The translations under genes and the position numbers were made by a program. Shown piece after piece: positions 1-8,326 of a stretch of 64,000 nucleotides of DNA (positions are counted from its first letter, which is position 1; each line of letters opens with the position of its first letter). Below the pieces are notes generated by a model. It made no database searches and was not told the DNA's origin. It saw only the letters and a program-made list of their open reading frames with translations. The stretch is from positions 79,668-143,667 of the forward strand of contig NZ_LMNS01000003.1 in the NCBI RefSeq assembly GCF_001423405.1, read 5' to 3'. The stretch comes from Methylobacterium sp. Leaf123 (GTDB lineage: Bacteria > Pseudomonadota > Alphaproteobacteria > Rhizobiales > Beijerinckiaceae).

Positions 1-407
1 CCCGCAGCTTCCGCCGGGAAGAACTTGAAGCGGTCGAGCCCGTGATCGAGGCCGCGCATGATGTCGGCGGCGGTCGCGACACCCGGCAGGTAGGGAACGC
101 CCGAGGCAAGGGCCGCCTCCGTCAAAGGCGCGGTCAATCCGGGGCTGACGATGAACTTCGCGCCCGCGCCGATCGCGGCATCGAGATCGCGCGCATTCAG
201 CACCGTCCCGGCGCCGACCACCGCGCCCTCGACGCTCGACATCGCCCGGATCACGCCGAGCGCCGCGGGGGTGCGGAGTGTGACTTCGAGGGCGGTGAGC
301 CCGCCGCCGACCAGCGCCTCGGCGATCGGCACCGCGTCGGCGGCATCCTCCACCACCAGCACGGGGATGACGGGAACGGAGCGCATCAGCGCGTCGATGG
401 TGCTCAT
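1..407 (-). CDS. eda: KDPG aldolase, C-terminal part off the window
   Basis: 2-dehydro-3-deoxyphosphogluconate aldolase, which cleaves KDPG to pyruvate and glyceraldehyde 3-phosphate in the Entner-Doudoroff pathway. About 135 N-terminal residues are visible and the gene runs off the left edge. The class I aldolase barrel is recognisable: an early VIPVLVVEDA strand, GGLTALEVTLRTPAAL, then GAGTVLNARDLDAAIGAGAKFIVSPG. Near the window edge is RFKFFPAEA, which holds the Schiff-base lysine of the family (FKFFPA). The start at 407 is supported by a GGAGGAGACC ribosome site just upstream. It lies 54 bases beyond the stop of edd on the same strand, so the two probably form an operon. Confidence 0.93.
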   Translation of the reverse strand, partial: MSTIDALMRSVPVIPVLVVEDAADAVPIAEALVGGGLTALEVTLRTPAALGVIRAMSSVEGAVVGAGTVLNARDLDAAIGAGAKFIVSPGLTAPLTEAALASGVPYLPGVATAADIMRGLDHGLDRFKFFPAEAA

Positions 408-460
408 CGGGGTCTCCTCCGGTGTCGGTTCGGCTTATCGCGCGTCTTCGGGACGATGCT

Positions 461-2290
461 CTAAAGGCCCGCTGCCGCCAGCATCGCCGAGCCGCCGCGC
501 TCGGCCTCGTCGGCGCCCCGGCGCATGAAGGCGAACAGCTCGCGGCCGGTGCCGAGGCCGTCCGGCGGCCGCACCGCCTCCGCGCGGCTCTCCCACTCGG
601 CCGAATCGACCAGCACTTCGAGCAAGCCGTGCTCGGCCGAAAGGCGGACGATGTCCCCGTCGCGGATGCGGCTGATCGGGCCGCCGCCGACCGCCTCGGG
701 GCTGACATGGATCGCCGCCGGCACCTTGCCGGAGGCCCCCGACATCCGCCCGTCGGTGACGAGGGCCACCTTGTGGCCGCGGTCCTGCAACACGCCCAGC
801 GGCGGGGTCAGTTTGTGCAGTTCCGGCATCCCGTTGGCGCGCGGGCCCTGGAAGCGCACGACCACCACGACATCGCGTTCCAGCTCGCCCGCCTTGAAGG
901 CGGCGATGACGTCGTCCTGATCGGAGAAGACGCGGGCCGGGGCTTCGATGGTGCGGCGCTCAGGATCGACCGCGCTGGTCTTGAAGGTGGCGCGGCCGAG
1001 ATTGCCCTTCACCAGCCGCATCCCGCCATCCGGCTGGAACGGCCGAGAGGGGGGGCGGAGCATGGCCTCGTCCAGCGGCTTGGCCGGCGCGTCCTCGAAG
1101 GTGAGGTCGTTCCCTTCGCCCAGAAGCTTCGGGTCGCGGGCATGGTCGCGCAGGCGCGTGCCGGCCACCGTCAGGAGATCGTCGTGCAGGAGGCCGGCAT
1201 CGATCAGCGCGGCGATGACGTAGGACATGCCGCCGGCCGCGTGGAAATGGTTCACGTCGCCCGCGCCGTTCGGATAGACCCGCGCGATCAGCGGCACGAC
1301 GCCGGAGAGCCGGTCGAAATCCTCCCAATCGACGACGATGCCGGCGGCCCGCGCCATGGCCGGTATGTGGATCGCGTGGTTGGTCGAGCCGCCGGTGGCG
1401 AGCAGGCCGACGATGGCGTTGACGATGGCCCGCTCGTCGATGCAGCGCCCGAGCGGCCGGTAATCATTGCCGTTCCAGCCGATTTCGGTGAGCCGGTGGA
1501 TCGCCGAGCGCGTCACCGCCTGCCGCAGGCGCGTGCCGGGATTGATGAAGGAGGCGCCGGGCATGTGCAGGCCCATCACGTCCATCATCATCTGGTTGGA
1601 ATTGGCGGTGCCGTAGAAGGTGCAGGTGCCGGCCCCGTGATAGGAGGCGGACTCGCTCTCCAAGAGTTCCGCGCGGCCGACCTTGCCCTCGGCATAGAGC
1701 TGCCGGATGCGCTGCTTCTCCTTGTTGGCGAGCCCCGAGGGCATGGGGCCGGCCGGGATCAGGATCATCGGCAGGTGGCCGAAGCGAAGCGCGCCGATGA
1801 TGAGGCCGGGCACGATCTTGTCGCAGATGCCGAGCAACGCCGCGCCCTCGAACATGCCGTGGCTGAGCGCGACCGCGGTGGAGAGGGCGATGGTATCGCG
1901 GGAGAACAGCGACAGCTCCATGCCGCGCTGGCCTTGGGTGACGCCGTCGCACATGGCGGGCGTGCCGCCCGCGATCTGCGCCGTGGCGCCCACTTCGCGG
2001 GCGAACAGCTTGATCTGCTCGGGATAGCGCCCGTAGGGCTGATGCGCCGAGAGCATGTCGTTATAGGCGGTGACGATGCCGATATTCATGGCCCGGCCTG
2101 CGATGATCGCCGGCTTGTCCTCGCCGGATGCCGCGAAGCCGTGGGCGAGGTTGCCGCAAGCGAGCATCGGGCGGTGCACGCCCGCCTCCCGCTCGCGGTC
2201 GATCAGGTCGAGATAGGCACGGCGGCTGTCGCGGGAGCGCGCGATGACGCGCTCGGTGACCGCGGCGACCTCGGGATGAAGCTCCGGCAT
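461..2290 (-). CDS. edd: Phosphogluconate dehydratase
   Basis: 6-Phosphogluconate dehydratase, the first dedicated Entner-Doudoroff enzyme; it dehydrates 6-phosphogluconate to KDPG, the substrate of the eda product next door. The 609-residue protein matches the usual length (about 600) of the IlvD/Edd iron-sulfur dehydratases. Family motifs are present: [10 protein letters not shown], a conserved Cys in [35 protein letters not shown], and [17 protein letters not shown]. These contain the three cysteines expected to hold the [4Fe-4S] cluster. I chose the ATG at 2290 (MPELHPEV) because the alternative at 2377 adds 29 unconserved residues; GAGGCGAACGAG precedes it. Confidence 0.95.
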   Translation of the reverse strand: MPELHPEVAAVTERVIARSRDSRRAYLDLIDREREAGVHRPMLACGNLAHGFAASGEDKPAIIAGRAMNIGIVTAYNDMLSAHQPYGRYPEQIKLFAREVGATAQIAGGTPAMCDGVTQGQRGMELSLFSRDTIALSTAVALSHGMFEGAALLGICDKIVPGLIIGALRFGHLPMILIPAGPMPSGLANKEKQRIRQLYAEGKVGRAELLESESASYHGAGTCTFYGTANSNQMMMDVMGLHMPGASFINPGTRLRQAVTRSAIHRLTEIGWNGNDYRPLGRCIDERAIVNAIVGLLATGGSTNHAIHIPAMARAAGIVVDWEDFDRLSGVVPLIARVYPNGAGDVNHFHAAGGMSYVIAALIDAGLLHDDLLTVAGTRLRDHARDPKLLGEGNDLTFEDAPAKPLDEAMLRPPSRPFQPDGGMRLVKGNLGRATFKTSAVDPERRTIEAPARVFSDQDDVIAAFKAGELERDVVVVVRFQGPRANGMPELHKLTPPLGVLQDRGHKVALVTDGRMSGASGKVPAAIHVSPEAVGGGPISRIRDGDIVRLSAEHGLLEVLVDSAEWESRAEAVRPPDGLGTGRELFAFMRRGADEAERGGSAMLAAAGL

Positions 2291-2541
2291 AGCTCGTTCG
2301 CCTCGTTCGGGTATCGACAGCACGGACAGGCCCGCAAGAACGGGGCCTGCGCTCCCCTTAACATGGAGAGAGTCCAAACGGGATCACGCCCGTGAGAACG
2401 CCTTCATGAGCCTGAGCCATGGCCGGATCTGCTCGGCAGAGGGTCGGGGATGCCGTCGCCGGATGACCCTGCCGCTGCCTTCGCGCGGGTCTGCCATGGG
2501 GATCGCCCCGGCAGGTGATCGGCTGCAAGGCGGGTGATCGC

Positions 2542-2571
2542 TGGATCGGCGGGCTGTCACCCGCCGATCCA
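2542..2571. terminator. Perfect 12-bp hairpin between edd and hslO
   Basis: A perfect inverted repeat (2542-2553 pairing with 2560-2571, 6-base loop) in the 349-base gap 2291-2639. No T tract follows on either strand. It lies about 70 bases downstream of the hslO stop, so it may end or protect the hslO transcript. The rest of the gap shows no gene. Confidence 0.45.
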
Positions 2572-2639
2572 TCCGACCCCAGCCCAAGGGTCGCGCGGCC
2601 TGTGCCGCGACCCCGCACGTACATTGAAGAAAATGCGCC

Positions 2640-3647
2640 TCACGCCCCCGGCGCGGTCACGATATCCCGCTCGACCTCGGCCGGGTCGAGCACGTAGCGC
2701 CGCGAGCAGAACTCGCAGGTGATGGACACGGTACCGTCGTCGGCCACCATGTCCCGGCGCTCCTCGGCCGAGAACGAACGGATCATACCCAGCACCCGCT
2801 CTTCCGAGCAGCGGCAGCGCTCGATCACGCTCTGCGCATCGAACACGCGCACGCCGCGCTCGTGGAACAGGCGGTAGAGCAACCGCTCGCTCGACACCGC
2901 CGGATCGACGATCTCGTGGTCTTCCACCGTGTTCACGAGGCTGCGCGCCTCGGTCCAGGCGTCGTCGTCGCGGGCGCCGCCGGTGAGGATCTCGTGGCCC
3001 TCCGGTGCGTCGCCGGGCGGAAGGTCGGCTTGGCGCATGCGGTCGGGCGAGGTCGGCAGGAACTGCACCAGCAGGCCGCCGGCGCGCCAGCGGCTCTCCC
3101 CGCCCTCCATCTGCTCGGCCACCGCGAGGCGGACCAGCGTCGGGATCTGCTCGGATTGGCGGAAATACTGGTGCGCGGCCTCTTCGAGGCTTTGGCCCTC
3201 GAGAGCGACGACGCCCTGATAGCGGCTCTGGGAAGGCCCCTGGTCGATGGTCATGGCCAGATGCCCGCGACCCATCAGGTCGGCGGCGCGCGCCTTCGGG
3301 CCGAGGGCGGCCACCGGCTCCGCATCGAAGCGGGCGGTGGCCCGCACCCGGTCGGGCGCCTCGAAATCGACCACCAGCATGTTCACCGGCCCGTCGGTCT
3401 TGGTCTGAAGCTGGAAGCGGCCTTCGAGCTTCAGGGAGGCGCCGAGCAGCACGGTGAGCGCCGCCGCCTCGCCGATCAGCCGGGCGGCCGCATCGGGATA
3501 GCCGTGGCGGCGCAGGATGGTGTCGATCGAGGGGCCGAGCCGCACCGCGCGGCCGCGCAGATCCAGCGCTTCGACGGCGAACGGCAGGACGGCGTCGTCG
3601 TCGCCTTCGAGCGAGGGTGTGAAAGAAGGGGCGTGTCCGGAGCTCAT
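2640..3647 (-). CDS. hslO: Hsp33 redox-regulated chaperone
   Basis: Cytoplasmic holdase chaperone switched on by oxidation. The 335-residue protein has the Hsp33 N-terminal fold (LPFAVEALDLRGRAVRLG, ILRRHGYP near residue 45) and the C-terminal zinc/redox switch: Cys278 and Cys280 (CxC in ERCRCSEERV) and Cys311 and Cys314 (CxxC in CEFCSRRY). All four cysteines are present, so the switch should work. It is somewhat longer than E. coli Hsp33 (about 290), with a linker insert near residues 195-225. The ATG at 3647 is preceded by CGGAG; an upstream in-frame extension to 3869 is not needed for the fold. Confidence 0.93.
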   Translation of the reverse strand: MSSGHAPSFTPSLEGDDDAVLPFAVEALDLRGRAVRLGPSIDTILRRHGYPDAAARLIGEAAALTVLLGASLKLEGRFQLQTKTDGPVNMLVVDFEAPDRVRATARFDAEPVAALGPKARAADLMGRGHLAMTIDQGPSQSRYQGVVALEGQSLEEAAHQYFRQSEQIPTLVRLAVAEQMEGGESRWRAGGLLVQFLPTSPDRMRQADLPPGDAPEGHEILTGGARDDDAWTEARSLVNTVEDHEIVDPAVSSERLLYRLFHERGVRVFDAQSVIERCRCSEERVLGMIRSFSAEERRDMVADDGTVSITCEFCSRRYVLDPAEVERDIVTAPGA

Positions 3648-3886
3648 GGGCTCTCCGTATCCGGGCTGGATGGAAAAGAGGAGCGGGAGGGCGGCCGGTC
3701 CGGCGGCATCGCACCGAACCGGCGGAAGCGCGTGAACTGGCGCACGTCCTCGGCGCTCCTCATATGGGGGGCACCATGCCCCGGCGCGAGACCGGCGCAT
3801 GATGCCCTCGGCCGGTGCCGCCGCGCAAACATTTCGGAAGGGGCCGTCATGCCGTCCGGCGCCCTCCACGAACCATCCCGGACGGG

Positions 3887-6019
3887 TCAGAAATCCGTGT
3901 GCAACCGCGTGCCGAAGAAATCGGCCGGGCCCCGGTCGCGGTTATAGGCCGGGTTCTCGATGTGCTGGTAGTCGAAGGACATCGTCACGGCCTTCGTCAG
4001 GTTCATCGCGTAATAGACCTCGACCGCCCGCTCCGGGGCATAGTTGTCGAGGCGGCCGTCTCCGATCAGGAGCCCGAGGCCGCCATTGGCGAAATAGGCG
4101 CGGTGAGAGGACGAGATCCGGTTCGCAGCGGCGCCGACGCCGACCGTATCCTGCGGCCGGCCCCAGGCCGTGCCCTTGAGCGAGAGGCCACCCGAGACGG
4201 AGCCGTCGACATCGGTGAAATTCAGGTTCTCGTTGCGCCCGTCGTTGACGCTCGCCCGCGCGAACAGGCCGAGCTCGGCGGTGAGGGCCTGTTCGAGATT
4301 GACGTAGGCGCCGCTCTTGCGCCGGGGCTCCCGCGTCGCGGCGGCGGCCGTGTTGATGTCGGCGAATGCGCCGGCCTGCGTCAGCCCCACGACCTGCCGG
4401 AAGTTGGCGGTGTTGCCGACATTCGAGAACAGGCCGAGGCGTACCTTGCCCGGCTGGTCGAGCACGGGCAGCGTGTGGCGCTCCTCGAACTCGATCACGG
4501 CGCCGGCCCGCTCGAACACCCGCGGATCGAGCACGTCGGAGGACGGCTCCTTCGGCACCTGCGTATAGGCGGCGCGGATCGCGAATTCCGCCCGATTGTA
4601 CTCGACCATCACGCCTTGCGTGAAGCCGGGGAGGTTGGCCGGGAAGTCCCAGGCGGCCGCGGCCCAAAGGCCCCAGTTCATGAAATCGACCCGCGGGTCG
4701 TGGGCGTAGACGTTGCCGTCGAAGAAATCGCCGAGCGCGAACTTGCCGGCGATGACCGTGATCCGCTCGACATCGCGCGTGCCGGCGATGGAATTCGGCC
4801 CGTCCGGCACCTCTTCCGTCTCGCCCCCGAGCCCGAAGGTCTGGCGGACGAAGTAGCGGTTCGAGCGCAGCTTCGGGAACGGCGCGCCCGCCTTCTGTGC
4901 CTCGCCGTTGACGAAGCCGGCCACGCCCAGCGTGCGCGACAGGCCGAAGCCCTGGCTGAATTCCGGATTGTAGTAGAGTTCCGTGCCCTCGAAGAGCTTG
5001 AGGCCCAGGAACAAGGTCGCGGTCGTCGTCGCCTGCGCTTGGTCCGGTACGAGGCTCTGCGGCCCACGATAGGGGGCCCGGAAGCCCGTCACGCCCTGGT
5101 TCACGAAGGTGGTCTGGCCGTGCAGCGAGAAGCGGGCGTCCTTCGGGGTCTCGTCCTCTTCCTCCGGCACCAGGGTCAGCGGCTGAGGGTGCCAGATCAG
5201 CCGCGCCATCATCTGGTTGGAGACGAAGCCGGTGCGGGTCGTCACCGGTCCCCCGTCGAGGCCCGGCAGCGTGCCGAGGCCGAAGCGCCGGCTCTCGCCG
5301 AGGTCGCTGTAGCGGTAGTCGATGCCGAGCGAGAGATGCGGATCGACCGCGAACTGCACACCCGCACCGAGCGTGAAGCCGAGATAGGAGACATTGCGAG
5401 CGGCCGTCGCCGTCGGGCCGCCGGCCAGATCCGGATAGGTGGCGAGCACCCGGCCATTGGCGCCGGTGAGCCCGGCCGTCGCGTAGATCAGATTGTTGCC
5501 GAGGGCGTAGCCGAGCCGCGCGCGAGCGGAGCCGAATAGGTCCGTCTTCTCGCGGATCAAGGCGAAGGGCGGATCGATCGCCTCGTAGCCGAAGCCCGGC
5601 GCATCGGAGCGCGCACCGCGCTTGAGGTTGGCGCCGGCGAGATCGGCTTCGATCCCATAGACGAGGGCGCCGTCCTGCCCGTTCCAGCCGGCAAAGGCGC
5701 CGCCGACCACCGTGGTCGCGTCGCCGCCGAGGTCGCGGCTGCCGGTGGCGTCGCCGGTCGAGATCGCACGGACCCGCCGGGCGCCGATCGCGGTCGGGCC
5801 GAAATCGTAATTGCCGAAGGAGGCGCCCGCGCTGCCCTGCACCCCGGCATAGATGCCGGACCAATCGATGAAGCGGGGCCGTGCGAGCTCCGCGAGGTCT
5901 GCGGCCAGGCCGGTGCCGGCATGAACGCCGAGGATCGCGGCAAGCCCTGCCGAGACCGCCCCCTGTTTCGCGATTACTCTCGCGCACGCCTTGAACACTG
6001 CGCCAGCCCCCGCCGCCAC
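3887..6019 (-). CDS. Fused outer-membrane beta-barrel and OprB-type carbohydrate porin
   Basis: A 710-residue outer-membrane protein with two regions. Residues about 1-40 form a signal peptide ending near TGLAADLAEL. Residues about 50-275 look like a small Omp25/31-type 8-strand barrel (WSGIYAGVQGSAG, FAGWNGQDG, a late LSLGIDYRYSDLG strand, and MMARLIW as last strand). Residues about 290-710 match the carbohydrate-selective porin OprB family (ARFSLHGQTTFVNQG, ELYYNPEFSQGFGLS, the C-terminal VTMSFDYQHIENPAYNRDRGP, terminal Phe). The reading frame is open throughout, so this is a real fusion. The start is uncertain: GTG at 6019 or GTG at 5998. Substrate is unknown; sugars are likely from the family. 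Confidence 0.85.
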   Translation of the reverse strand: MAAGAGAVFKACARVIAKQGAVSAGLAAILGVHAGTGLAADLAELARPRFIDWSGIYAGVQGSAGASFGNYDFGPTAIGARRVRAISTGDATGSRDLGGDATTVVGGAFAGWNGQDGALVYGIEADLAGANLKRGARSDAPGFGYEAIDPPFALIREKTDLFGSARARLGYALGNNLIYATAGLTGANGRVLATYPDLAGGPTATAARNVSYLGFTLGAGVQFAVDPHLSLGIDYRYSDLGESRRFGLGTLPGLDGGPVTTRTGFVSNQMMARLIWHPQPLTLVPEEEDETPKDARFSLHGQTTFVNQGVTGFRAPYRGPQSLVPDQAQATTTATLFLGLKLFEGTELYYNPEFSQGFGLSRTLGVAGFVNGEAQKAGAPFPKLRSNRYFVRQTFGLGGETEEVPDGPNSIAGTRDVERITVIAGKFALGDFFDGNVYAHDPRVDFMNWGLWAAAAWDFPANLPGFTQGVMVEYNRAEFAIRAAYTQVPKEPSSDVLDPRVFERAGAVIEFEERHTLPVLDQPGKVRLGLFSNVGNTANFRQVVGLTQAGAFADINTAAAATREPRRKSGAYVNLEQALTAELGLFARASVNDGRNENLNFTDVDGSVSGGLSLKGTAWGRPQDTVGVGAAANRISSSHRAYFANGGLGLLIGDGRLDNYAPERAVEVYYAMNLTKAVTMSFDYQHIENPAYNRDRGPADFFGTRLHTDF

Positions 6020-6319
6020 TCCATGAGCGGCCTAGCAGATGCCGGTGCCGCCGCAATGTGCCGACGACCCGCCGACGCACGAGGCATCAGAACGGTTGCG
6101 CGGGCGCCACGATGTGCAGTGAGAAGCCGAAACATCCGACAGGACGATGACGGGCCAATCGGCCCAGGCCGGGCCGGAGCGTGCTGAACTGGGATAAAGG
6201 CTCTAAAACCGTCCCGAAATGACAAATAAGTGACCGCGGGCGCTCATGCCTACTTGCGGCAGCGCAGCATCGCGCTAACCTTGACCGGACTTGATCCCCA
6301 TCAGGTTTGTCGAACTTAA

Positions 6320-6351
6320 GGGCGCGCCAGAAATGGTGCGCCCCTTTTTTT
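6320..6351 (+). terminator. Strong plus-strand Rho-independent terminator without an upstream plus-strand gene
   Basis: A 10-bp stem (6320-6329 with 6334-6343, one G-U pair) closed by a GAAA tetraloop, followed by C and seven T residues (6345-6351). Oriented for plus-strand transcription, but both flanking genes are on the minus strand. On the minus strand the U tract is poor (TTAAG), though it could also serve the DUF2147 gene ending at 6369. No gene was seen in the rest of the 349-base gap 6020-6368. Confidence 0.75.
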
Positions 6352-6368
6352 CGAAAACGTTCGGCGCG

Positions 6369-6881
6369 TCACTCCGCGGGAGCGGCGGCTGCCTTGGCCG
6401 GAGCCGGCTTGGCGGCGGTCTTTGCCGGCGTCGCGGCGGCCTGCTGGTTCACATCCGGCACGCGGGTCCACGTTTGTGAGCCGCACAGCACCTTGAGCAT
6501 GCAGCCCTGCACGCTCAGCTCGCTCTCGCTCTCACGCTCCAGGCTGACCTGATAGATCTTGCCCTCGTCGGCGTTGTAGATCTCGCCCGCGAAGCCCGCA
6601 TCGTCAGGCTTGAGGTTTTCGAGGAGCGTAAGCCCCATGAGCGGGCGGGCCCGCTTCTTGGGATCGGGGTTCTTCACGTCGTTGCGCGGCGCCCCGGCGT
6701 CGTCGGTCGCAGATTTCAGCCAGACCACCTTGCCGCAGGCGTTGCCGCCGCTCGGCCCGCAGCGGTCGATACGGATCTTCGCGCGTCCGTCCCCCGTCAG
6801 CCACGTTCCGGAGAGGTCCTTGGGGGCAGCAAAGGCGGCGTTCGAGGCCAGGAGGGCGGCGAGACCGAGAGCGATACGCAT
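6369..6881 (-). CDS. DUF2147 domain secreted protein
   Basis: Periplasmic protein of unknown function, 170 residues. A signal peptide (residues 1-18, ending SNAAFA) is followed by a DUF2147-like domain: [56 protein letters not shown]. The domain is a small beta-rich fold found in many proteobacteria. The C-terminal 25 residues are an Ala/Pro/Lys-rich tail ([18 protein letters not shown]), likely disordered. The ATG at 6881 has CAGGAG upstream; longer in-frame starts would lose the signal peptide. It is divergent from ndk, and the 363-base gap between them holds the ndk promoter. Confidence 0.85.
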   Translation of the reverse strand: MRIALGLAALLASNAAFAAPKDLSGTWLTGDGRAKIRIDRCGPSGGNACGKVVWLKSATDDAGAPRNDVKNPDPKKRARPLMGLTLLENLKPDDAGFAGEIYNADEGKIYQVSLERESESELSVQGCMLKVLCGSQTWTRVPDVNQQAAATPAKTAAKPAPAKAAAAPAE

Positions 6882-7091
6882 GAAAGGCTCCTGAGGCTGG
6901 GCCCGAAACGGGCTGTGGCTTGCGGAGAAGGGATCACCCCGGCAGCGAGCGGGGGCAGGCGAACCGTCCACCCATTGAGCCGCCGCAATCCGGCGATTTT
7001 TCGGCGGTGTTGCGCTAAAGCCATGGCGGAGCCGAAAAACGCCGCGCTCGCCGGGATTCGGCTCGCACGGGCATCCGCGGCCTGCCGGTGG

Positions 7092-7120
7092 TTGAGGGCC
7101 TACCGGTCCACCGCTATAAG
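7092..7120 (+). promoter_or_regulatory. Sigma-70-type promoter for ndk
   Basis: TTGAGG at 7092-7097, a 17-base spacer, then TATAAG at 7115-7120. This predicts transcription from about 7127 and a 118-base leader before ndk. The match is by eye. Confidence 0.55.
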
Positions 7121-7244
7121 CCCGGCGCGCCGGGCGCCCACCAGGCCGTCGTTCGTCAGGACGGTCGATCTCTCGGGCGGCTTTCGAGCCCGCCCTCCTT
7201 CAGCGCGTCGCGCGACCCCTTTTTCCAACGAACCGGACCGGACC

Positions 7245-7667
7245 ATGGCCAACGAGCGCACCTTCTCCATCCTCAAGCCCGACGCGACGCGCCGCAACAT
7301 CACCGGCGCGGTCAACGCCGTGATCGAGGCCGCCGGCCTGCGCATCGTCGGCCAGCGCCGCATCCGCATGACCCGCGAGCAGGCCGAGAAGTTCTACGAG
7401 GTGCACAAGGAGCGCCCCTTCTTCGGTGAGCTGGTCGAGTTCATGACCTCGGGCCCTGTGGTCGTGCAGGTGCTCGAGGGCGAGAACGCCGTCGCCAAGT
7501 ACCGCGAAGTCATGGGCGCCACGAACCCGGCCCAGGCTGCCGACGGCACCATCCGCAAGCAGTTCGCCGAGTCGGTCGGTGAGAACACCGTTCACGGCTC
7601 CGACAGCGCCGACAACGCCCGGCTCGAGATCGCGCAGTTCTTCAAGGACGCCGACATCGCCGCCTAA
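7245..7667 (+). CDS. ndk: Nucleoside diphosphate kinase
   Basis: Transfers the terminal phosphate of NTPs to NDPs through a phosphohistidine. The 140-residue length is exactly typical. Motifs: [15 protein letters not shown] (nucleotide-binding lysine), [35 protein letters not shown], and the active-site His117 in NTVHGSDS. The ATG at 7245 begins MANERTF, the normal N-terminus of the family; the same frame stays open upstream but encodes nothing recognisable. It has a promoter at 7092-7120 and a hairpin just after its stop. Confidence 0.97.
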   Translation: MANERTFSILKPDATRRNITGAVNAVIEAAGLRIVGQRRIRMTREQAEKFYEVHKERPFFGELVEFMTSGPVVVQVLEGENAVAKYREVMGATNPAQAADGTIRKQFAESVGENTVHGSDSADNARLEIAQFFKDADIAA

Positions 7668-7677
7668 GGCATGACCC

Positions 7678-7705
7678 TCGCCGGCCCCACACGAGGGGCC
7701 GGCGA
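7678..7705 (+). terminator. Hairpin after ndk
   Basis: Eleven perfect base pairs (TCGCCGGCCCC with its complement) around a 6-base loop, starting 11 bases after the ndk stop. There is no T run, so it may act with Rho or as a 3'-end stabiliser. Confidence 0.6.
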
Positions 7706-7848
7706 AACACGCGCTCGCGCTTGCGCGAGGCTGACCTTCCGGGCGCAATCCGGCGGAGTGTGACTCTCCTGCCCTAGCGGCGCGGGGCGGGCGGCCCGAA
7801 GAACGGAACCGATCGACGATTTCCCGTCTCTCTCGGATTTTCGCTCCC

Positions 7849-8229
7849 ATGCGCCTCACGTTTTCGCGCACCGGCCGCCTGCTCGTCGCGGCTGGCCTCG
7901 TGTCCCTGCTCGCCGCCTGCAACTCCGCCGGCCGCTCGACGCAGTACACCTCGCTCGAAGGCTACGTGCCCGATCCGGCGCTGAAGACCGCCACGAAGAG
8001 CAATCTCTCCGGCCGCGTGCGCCACGCCTGCACCGTCACCCAGGCCCGGTTCCAGAAGGTCCCCGAGGACGCGCTGGCTGCGCCCTGCGGCTGCTATGCC
8101 GAGCGCACGCTGTCTACCCTCGACAAGGACGAGATCGCCTCCTACCGCACCACCGGCTACTTCAACGACAGCGCTCGCGCCAAGGCGCTGAACGCGCTCG
8201 ATAGCTGCAAGCTGCCGCGTCCGGTCTAA
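7849..8229 (+). CDS. Small lipoprotein
   Basis: 126-residue predicted lipoprotein. The signal peptide (basic SRTGR, then LLVAAGLVSLLAAC) ends in a lipobox with Cys24. The mature part contains three further cysteines (HAC, PCGC), compatible with one or two disulfides in the periplasm. No domain is recognised. It lies between ndk and a small GC hairpin at 8232-8250 that may end its transcript. The start is the only sensible ATG that leaves a complete signal peptide; no strong ribosome site is visible. Confidence 0.8.
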   Translation: MRLTFSRTGRLLVAAGLVSLLAACNSAGRSTQYTSLEGYVPDPALKTATKSNLSGRVRHACTVTQARFQKVPEDALAAPCGCYAERTLSTLDKDEIASYRTTGYFNDSARAKALNALDSCKLPRPV

Positions 8230-8231
8230 TG

Positions 8232-8250
8232 CGATGAGGGGGCGGCGCTG
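8232..8250 (+). terminator. Short GC hairpin after the lipoprotein gene
   Basis: GGCGC/GCGCC stem around a 3-base loop immediately after the stop at 8229. There is no T tract, so the call is weak. Confidence 0.35.
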
Positions 8251-8264
8251 AGCGCCGTCCCATC

Positions 8265-8325
8265 GTGAAAGGAGCAGGACTCGAACCTGCACCTTTGACA
8301 AGGTCTCGGCTTTTCAGAGCCGGGA
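8265..8325 (-). pseudogene. tRNA-Ser-like 3' half, probably a tRNA remnant
   Basis: Read on the minus strand, this stretch looks like the 3' half of a class II tRNA. It has an anticodon-arm-like hairpin (CGGCT, loop CTGAAA, AGCCG), a variable-arm-like hairpin (ACCTT, GTCA, AAGGT), a perfect T arm (GCAGG, TTCGAGT, CCTGC at 8274-8290) and a 7-base acceptor-like end (TCCTTTC). The loop CTGAAA resembles serine tRNA loops with one base deleted. No D arm or 5' acceptor strand is adjacent: the upstream bases are the end of the M48 protease gene. It is therefore probably a remnant and not a working tRNA. Confidence 0.45.
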
Positions 8326-8326
8326 T

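Noticed and set aside
422..2395. Long plus-strand frames opposite edd and many other genes
   Set aside because: Antisense frames of GC-rich genes; no ribosome site and amino-acid composition rich in Arg, Ala and His.
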